Source: Oscillospiraceae bacterium | Lineage (GTDB): Bacteria; Bacillota_A; Clostridia; Oscillospirales; WRJC01 | Assembly (NCBI GenBank): GCA_009785015.1 | Contig: WQXD01000137.1 | Span: 1 to 9,169 of the forward strand | Length of the DNA stretch: 9,169 nucleotides | Direction of reading: 5' to 3' | Shown: positions 5,499 to 9,169 of the stretch, one piece after another | How positions within the stretch are numbered: position 1 is the stretch's first letter | How the letters are laid out: every line of letters starts with the position of its first letter | The notes under the pieces: generated by a model | The model's input: the letters and a program-made list of their open reading frames with translations, nothing else | Told to the model about the DNA's origin: nothing | Database searches by the model: none | Program-made: the position numbers and the translations under genes

Positions 5499-7139
5499 TT
5501 AGATATATTCCTGTTTGTAATCGATGAATATCGGCGACGACCAGGCAATGCCGCCGTCTTTTTGCGTCACGCGTATGTAGTAATACCGGCTGTTGTTGGC
5601 GGTGTGTATCTGGTCGGAGGCGTCCATTCTGTCGGGCGACATGAGGCGTCCGTAATCGAGCGCCATATCGAAGCAGCATTTCGCTTCGCGCGTGCTTTTT
5701 TCGTAAATTGAAACGCCGTTTTGGACGAGTTCGATCTTCTCCGCCGGGCTCGGGGTAATCGCGGAGGCCGCCGCGTGAATCGGAAACAGCTGCTCGATGG
5801 TGTACTGATTGACTTTCAGCACGGTTCCCATCGGGAAACCGTTGATATGGAAGTCAATTAAAATCCGGTCTCCCGACGTGGCGTAGCACATGCGGTTTTT
5901 GATCGCCGAATAGATATCGCCGCGCGTCAAAGCCGGGGACAACGCGGCGGTCAGCCCGCCGTCTCCGGGCAGGGTGTTGTGCACATCTCCGCCGCCCACA
6001 AATCCCAGATGGTACCCGCGCCCCAAAAGGTCGCAGACATATGTGCCCGGCATGGTGGTATGGAAATCGTCCATACAGGCGAAACGCCGTTCCGAGTTGC
6101 CCCATGTGGAATATATCTCAATAACCGGCTCCGTGTCTTCGGTTATGGTGTTTGGGTCGAGCCTGTGGTATATGGTGGCGGGATGGTGGCCCGCGGCTAT
6201 GGCGTCCAAGTTGTTTTCCGTGAAAAATTTTTTTAATTTGTCCGGATGGTTGGCCTCAAACGTCCTGCTGTGGAAATACGGCGGCAGCGGGTGTGTGTCC
6301 GGAAAATAGATATTGCGGTGCCCGTATTCAAAACTCGTCCATTCAAACCCGGGCAGCACGAGTATTCCCGTTTTTTCCTGTATTTCGTCCATTGTTTCAA
6401 AATAACGCCGCCATATATCGGGAGTCATGTGTTCCGCATGGTCGGCAAACGCGACAAAATCATGCCCGCGGTCCTTGGCTATGCGCGCGTTTTCCTCCAT
6501 TGATCTGTTGAGCGGGTGGCCGCACATCGAATTATTGGTGTGGACGTGAATGTCGCCGAAATATGTATTGACCTCGCGCGAATATTTGTATGAGCCGGGC
6601 GGCCGGCCTATTTGGACCGGCCCCAGCTTTCTTATTTCGTGGGCGGGAAAATACGCAGTCCGGTTATACACGGGATCCATTTCGATCCGCCGCGCGGCAA
6701 ATTCCCCGGGGAGCTCATCGCCCGGTATATCCAGTGTGATATTTTCCAAAAATACGTGCTGCACCGCGTATGCATAGGGGTCGCGTTCAAGGCGCAGCTC
6801 AACTGCCCTGCTCGCTTCCCCCGTTCCGCCGGGCAGCGGCACGCTGAAATCGGTCCATGTATTGGCGGGCAGTTCGAGTTCGCAGATATGGGAGTTGTCA
6901 CAATAGGCGCTGATCTTGTTTGTCCCCCCCGCGGACAGCAGCGCCAGCGTAAGATTGACGCTGCCGCCGGGGACGATAAGGCCAAAAATTTGGTCGGCGG
7001 AGCGCGAGGTTTTGTTTGCCAACTGCGCCAGAGCGTCTCTTTGTATCGGAAAAAGCGAATGGGCATTCGGGCGGCTGAGGCCGGACAGCAGAAAAGGCGC
7101 GTCTTCCTCGGGTTTGCCGACTTGAACGGTGATAATCAT
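5499..7139 (-). CDS. PHP-superfamily metallohydrolase, DUF3604/CehA-McbA-like
   Basis: This 546-residue cytoplasmic protein is predicted to be a metal-dependent hydrolase of the PHP superfamily. It has no signal peptide. Residues 1-190 are beta-rich (FGLIVPGGSVNLTLALLS, ISAYCDN, AVELRLER) and may form a sugar-binding-like sandwich. The catalytic domain starts at YFGDIHVHTNNS (Asp196, His198, His200). It continues with FADHAEH (Asp233, His234), LPGFEWTS (Glu266), AAGHHP (His318, His319), IEIYSTWG (Glu341) and VGGGDVHN (Asp385, His387). It ends with the DUF3604-typical GGLTAAL and CYATSGDRILIDF block and a small beta-rich tail (IELVQNG to YYYIRVTQKDG). The start at 7139 has AGAGGGGG 7 bases upstream. 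Known CehA and McbA hydrolyse carbaryl-type esters, but for most relatives the substrate is unknown. It is the first gene of a two-gene unit with the solute-binding protein, which suggests action on an imported compound. No clear promoter was found in the AT-rich gap upstream. Confidence 0.82.
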   Translation of the reverse strand: MIITVQVGKPEEDAPFLLSGLSRPNAHSLFPIQRDALAQLANKTSRSADQIFGLIVPGGSVNLTLALLSAGGTNKISAYCDNSHICELELPANTWTDFSVPLPGGTGEASRAVELRLERDPYAYAVQHVFLENITLDIPGDELPGEFAARRIEMDPVYNRTAYFPAHEIRKLGPVQIGRPPGSYKYSREVNTYFGDIHVHTNNSMCGHPLNRSMEENARIAKDRGHDFVAFADHAEHMTPDIWRRYFETMDEIQEKTGILVLPGFEWTSFEYGHRNIYFPDTHPLPPYFHSRTFEANHPDKLKKFFTENNLDAIAAGHHPATIYHRLDPNTITEDTEPVIEIYSTWGNSERRFACMDDFHTTMPGTYVCDLLGRGYHLGFVGGGDVHNTLPGDGGLTAALSPALTRGDIYSAIKNRMCYATSGDRILIDFHINGFPMGTVLKVNQYTIEQLFPIHAAASAITPSPAEKIELVQNGVSIYEKSTREAKCCFDMALDYGRLMSPDRMDASDQIHTANNSRYYYIRVTQKDGGIAWSSPIFIDYKQEYI

Positions 7140-7347
7140 TTATATTCCCCCTCTTTTTTTTATCTGATATATATTTATATATTAGGTTATATCCCATTTA
7201 TTTGCGCTCGTCGTGAATTTTTTGTGTCATTTTTGAAAAAAATCATAAAATAATTACAAAAAATTAAAAAATACTGTTATATTACAGCGTATTTGATATG
7301 CTATAATGCGGATATGGAATTAAAACTAAAATCAGGAGGAAGTAATT
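7140..7347. other. AT-rich divergent intergenic region
   Basis: This 208-base gap between the divergent PHP and rubrerythrin genes is much richer in A and T than the coding DNA on either side. It holds the rubrerythrin extended -10 box and a near-palindrome, CTGTtatattACAG, at 7274-7287. On the minus strand the best -10-like string is TATAAC (7186-7191), without a convincing -35 partner. No RNA structure or small gene could be supported here. Confidence 0.7.
7299..7307 (+). promoter_or_regulatory. Extended -10 promoter of rubrerythrin
   Basis: TGcTATAAT is a perfect extended -10 element (TATAAT at 7302-7307). The expected -35 position (about 7279-7284) reads ATATTA, far from TTGACA, so the promoter relies on the TG extension or on an activator. 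The near-palindrome CTGTtatattACAG (7274-7287) covers this -35 zone and is a candidate operator. The start would be near 7313-7315, leaving a leader of about 34 bases. Confidence 0.65.
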
Positions 7348-7890
7348 ATGGCAAACTTGGCAGGCACGAAAACAGAGAAAAATTTGGCGGAGGCATTCGC
7401 GGGGGAAAGTCAGGCGCGCAATAAATATACGTATTTCGCATCAAAGGCGAAAAAAGAGGGATACGAACAAATTGCGGCCATATTCGAGGAAACCGCGGGC
7501 AACGAAAAGGAACACGCGAAAATCTGGTTCAAGTTGTTGTGCGGCGGGGAAATACCCGAAACCGCGGAAAATCTGAAAGCGGCGGCGGCGGGCGAAAACG
7601 GCGAATGGACCGAAATGTACAAACGCATGGCAGCCGAGGCAAAAGAAGAAGGATTTGACGATATCGCGTTTTTATTTGAAAAAGTGGCGGATATCGAAAA
7701 AGAACACGAGGAGCGTTACCTGAAGCTGCTCAAAAACGTCGGGGAGGGAAGCGTGTTCGGCAAAGCGGAAAAATCAATATGGATATGCCGCAACTGCGGG
7801 TACACGGCCAACGGGGAACAGGCGCCGCAGGCGTGCCCCGTGTGCAGGCATCCCCGGGCGTATTTTGAGCTTCGCGCGGATAATTATTAG
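7348..7890 (+). CDS. rbr: Rubrerythrin
   Basis: Rubrerythrin is a cytoplasmic non-heme diiron peroxidase that reduces hydrogen peroxide in anaerobes, taking electrons from NADH through rubredoxin-type partners. At 180 residues it has the usual length. The four-helix ferritin-like domain carries Glu20 (AGESQARNKY), Glu53-x-x-His56 (NEKEH), Glu97 (AAEAKEEG) and Glu117-x-x-His120 (IEKEH), the two ExxH motifs of the diiron site. The C-terminal rubredoxin-like domain has Cys147-x-x-Cys150 (CRNCG) and Cys163-x-x-Cys166 (CPVC), which bind one Fe(SCys)4, followed by HPRAYFEL as in typical rubrerythrins. AGGAGGA (7334-7340) is 7 bases before the ATG. The gene is monocistronic: its own promoter lies upstream and a strong hairpin terminator downstream. 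It is probably induced by peroxide or oxygen through PerR or a similar regulator; no consensus PerR box was recognised. Confidence 0.97.
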   Translation: MANLAGTKTEKNLAEAFAGESQARNKYTYFASKAKKEGYEQIAAIFEETAGNEKEHAKIWFKLLCGGEIPETAENLKAAAAGENGEWTEMYKRMAAEAKEEGFDDIAFLFEKVADIEKEHEERYLKLLKNVGEGSVFGKAEKSIWICRNCGYTANGEQAPQACPVCRHPRAYFELRADNY

Positions 7891-7904
7891 GCTTTATTTT
7901 CCGT

Positions 7905-7950
7905 AAAATATCACCCCGCCGGCGAGAGTCCGGCAGGGTGATATTTTTTG
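7905..7950. terminator. Strong bidirectional intrinsic terminator
   Basis: Arms 7905-7922 and 7930-7947 pair as an 18-bp stem with a single C/A mismatch (7917 with 7935) around a 7-base loop (CGAGAGT). The top is GC-rich (GCCGG/CCGGC and CCC/GGG) and the base A/T-rich, ending in a T run on the plus strand (7944-7949) and in TTTTA on the minus strand. It sits between the convergent ends of rubrerythrin (7890) and the NapH-like gene (7953), so it can serve both. Confidence 0.92.
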
Positions 7951-7952
7951 TG

Positions 7953-8780
7953 CTATTTTGTCATCGCGTTGTTTTCGCATACTTGCCGGCATTCGCCGCA
8001 TTTTATACATTCGCGGTCATTTATTTTGCCTGTGTCCATTTTGCAAAATTGTACACAGGCCCCGCATTGCGAGCATTTTGATTCATCCACATTGATTTTT
8101 ATCAGCGAACGGCTGTTGAAAAACGAATATATGGCTCCCAGCGGACAGATAAAACGGCAAAAAAACCGGTATACAAAAACGGCCGATACAACAGTTATCA
8201 TCAGCACGAGTATTTTCCAGTTAAACAGCGCGCCGACGATATTTTGCAGGCTTTTATCCGCGGCGACAAGCGGGATGCCGCCCTGCAGTGTCCCGGCGGG
8301 ACAGATATACTTGCAGAAGGCCGGAACGGCAGCGCCGGTTTTGACAAGCGAATATATCGGAAGTATCGCGCCAAACGCGAGCAAAATGAAATATTTCAGA
8401 AAAGACAAGCGGCGCGTCCATATGCTTTTTTTCAATTTCGGCGACGGTATCTTATACAACAGCTCCTGAATAAGGCCGAACGGACAAAGAAAAGAGCATA
8501 CGGCGCGCCCGAAGAGTATGCCGAAAATGACGAGGGTGCCCGCGATATAAAGCGGCAGTTTGAATTTCAGCTCCGACAGGGCGGATTGCAGGCTGCCCAA
8601 CGGACAAGCCGCGACTGCTCCGGGGCAGGAATAGCAATTCAAGCCGGGAACGCAAACCCCTTTTAAAGCGCCTTTATAGATTTTACCTTCGGCAAATCCC
8701 TTGAAATTTGAATTGTATATAACCGCGGATATGAGCTGTATTATTCTGCGCCTGCCTATTTTCTTTATCTTCTTAGCCAA
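7953..8780 (-). CDS. NapH-like membrane 4Fe-4S protein (polyferredoxin)
   Basis: This 275-residue integral membrane electron-transfer protein resembles NapH/MauN/NosR-C-type quinol-linked ferredoxins. Three C-x-x-x-C-P motifs are seen: CSFLCP (95-100), CKYICP (156-161) and CRFICP (208-213). An N-terminal cysteine cluster also occurs (Cys43, Cys49, Cys52, Cys59, with CYSCPG). Two classical 4Fe-4S ferredoxin motifs follow: Cys236/239/242/246 and Cys258/261/264/268. Hydrophobic segments lie at about 76-91, 126-145 and 188-205. The only plausible start is TTG at 8780: the same frame has a stop codon 24 bases upstream, no ATG or GTG lies between, and the first internal ATG codon is far downstream (Met194). 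A GGAG lies 10 bases before the TTG. The start overlaps the end of the small CXXC gene by 8 bases. The role in electron transfer is well supported by family; donors and acceptors are unknown. Confidence 0.9.
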   Translation of the reverse strand: MAKKIKKIGRRRIIQLISAVIYNSNFKGFAEGKIYKGALKGVCVPGLNCYSCPGAVAACPLGSLQSALSELKFKLPLYIAGTLVIFGILFGRAVCSFLCPFGLIQELLYKIPSPKLKKSIWTRRLSFLKYFILLAFGAILPIYSLVKTGAAVPAFCKYICPAGTLQGGIPLVAADKSLQNIVGALFNWKILVLMITVVSAVFVYRFFCRFICPLGAIYSFFNSRSLIKINVDESKCSQCGACVQFCKMDTGKINDRECIKCGECRQVCENNAMTK

Positions 8781-8919
8781 GTCCGATACACTCCAAACAA
8801 ATTGTTATTGCCTTTAATAAAGTATCATGATAATCGTCCTGTATTATTCCCGCGGCAACGAATATGAGCCCGAGGGGCAATAATATGATCCATGCTTTCT
8901 TTTTAAATATATTTTTCAT
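8773..8919 (-). CDS. CD1871A-like CXXC small membrane protein
   Basis: This 48-residue peptide has a lysine-rich N-terminus (MKNIFKKK), one hydrophobic helix (about 10-25, IILLPLGLIFVAAGII) and the conserved tail ICLECIGLG (Cys41, Cys44). This architecture and the ending match the clostridial CD1871A-type CXXC proteins, which I recognise from memory and associate with NapH-like 4Fe-4S partners. The stop (TAA, 8773-8775) overlaps the NapH-like start, so translation is probably coupled. The ATG at 8919 gives a compact membrane peptide. The TTG at 8964 is possible but would overlap the upstream nuclease gene. No clear Shine-Dalgarno precedes 8919. The function is unknown; the CXXC near the membrane suggests a redox or cofactor-handling role in the NapH-like complex. 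Confidence 0.75.
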   Translation of the reverse strand: MKNIFKKKAWIILLPLGLIFVAAGIIQDDYHDTLLKAITICLECIGLG

Positions 8920-8932
8920 AAATTTAACGGAG

Positions 8933-9169
8933 TTATTTAATCCAATCCAACTCTGATTTGTCAACCATTTTTAAAATTTCCGTAAAGTCGATTGTTAAAT
9001 CCGGAAATAAAGTTGATTTAATTTTGTCGCTGAATGTATATTTTGTTTCAACAGGGTTCGTTTTGTCGATGTTTGTATAGGTAGTAATTTTATCTTTTAA
9101 TAAATCCACAAGCCAAAGTTCTTTGACGCCGTATTTGATATAATTATCTTTTTTATCGTTATAATCATA
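8933..9169 (-). CDS. Uma2/DUF820-family nuclease-fold protein, C-terminal part
   Basis: The minus-strand frame is open from the window edge to TAA at 8933-8935 and encodes the last 78 residues of a larger protein. The segment NDKKDNYIKYGVKELWLVDLL is the conserved K-x-x-x-Y-x-x-x-G-V-x-E-x-W-x-V-D pattern of Uma2 (DUF820), a PD-(D/E)XK-type fold. The later YTFSDKIKSTLFPDLTIDFTEIL matches the usual ending (s-x-l-f-P-d-l-x-i-d). The first catalytic acidic residues would lie beyond the window and cannot be judged. Codons are strongly A/T-rich (aaa, gat, tta, aca), unlike the sugar-acid operon. It ends 13 bases before the start of the CXXC gene. Uma2 proteins are widespread and of uncertain biological role; they are often annotated as putative endonucleases. 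The start, and whether the gene is intact, are unknown. Confidence 0.8.
   Translation of the reverse strand, partial: YDYNDKKDNYIKYGVKELWLVDLLKDKITTYTNIDKTNPVETKYTFSDKIKSTLFPDLTIDFTEILKMVDKSELDWIK

Noticed and set aside
5485..5679. Longer N-terminus for the solute-binding protein
   Set aside because: It would overlap the PHP gene and bury the lipoprotein signal; the start at 5484 has a good ribosome site.
6612..7253. Plus-strand frame opposite the 5' part of the PHP gene
   Set aside because: Shadow frame; it runs into the AT-rich intergenic region and has no ribosome site or domain.
8935..8964. Perfect TTGACA (minus strand, 8959-8964) with TTAAAT (8935-8940) 18 bases on, as a promoter for the CXXC gene
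   Set aside because: The sequence codes for the Val-Asp-Lys end of the Uma2 protein, the -10 is poor, and the transcript would have almost no leader. It remains possible but is not well supported.
1..9169. CRISPR arrays, tRNA or rRNA genes, insertion sequences
   Set aside because: No regularly spaced direct repeats, no cloverleaf or rRNA-like sequence, and no transposase or paired terminal repeats were seen.

Overview
The window looks like chromosome from an anaerobic, low-oxygen-adapted member of the Bacillota, probably Clostridia. The grounds are strong AGGAGG-type ribosome sites, sigma-A-like promoters with TATAAT boxes, GTG and TTG starts, a lipoprotein-type solute-binding protein, a rubrerythrin, and a tiny CLEC-motif membrane protein coupled to a polyferredoxin. 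This placement is inference; no rRNA or other marker gene is present. The left and centre are fairly GC-rich in coding DNA. The intergenic gap at 7140-7347 and the right end are clearly AT-rich.

Layout. (1) 2-391 (+): the 3' part of a GNAT acetyltransferase gene. (2) 479-4011 (+): a tight four-gene operon behind a sigma-A-like promoter (409-437). It encodes an HpcH/HpaI-type 2-keto acid aldolase, a short-chain dehydrogenase/reductase (SDR), an enolase-superfamily sugar-acid dehydratase and a UlaG-like metallo-beta-lactamase-fold hydrolase. (3) 4003-7139 (-): a two-gene unit that meets the operon tail to tail with a 9-bp stop-end overlap. It encodes a cytoplasmic PHP-type metallohydrolase (DUF3604/CehA-McbA-like) with N- and C-terminal beta-rich flanks, then a lipoprotein solute-binding protein. 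(4) 7348-7890 (+): rubrerythrin with an extended -10 promoter, followed by a strong bidirectional terminator (7905-7950). (5) 7953-8919 (-): a 48-residue CD1871A-like CXXC membrane peptide translationally coupled to a NapH-like 4Fe-4S membrane protein. (6) 8933-9169 (-): the C-terminal part of a Uma2/DUF820-family nuclease-fold protein that runs out of the window.

How the genes may work together. The four operon enzymes are the four chemistries of a non-phosphorylative sugar oxidation route: an SDR to oxidise the sugar to a lactone, an MBL hydrolase to open the lactone, a dehydratase to make the 2-keto-3-deoxy acid, and an aldolase to split it into pyruvate (or a homologue) plus an aldehyde. 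The order of steps and the substrate are inference. The facing PHP/solute-binding unit may supply or process a related carbohydrate, but no permease is visible. The rubrerythrin and NapH/CXXC genes form a separate redox and iron-sulfur neighbourhood.
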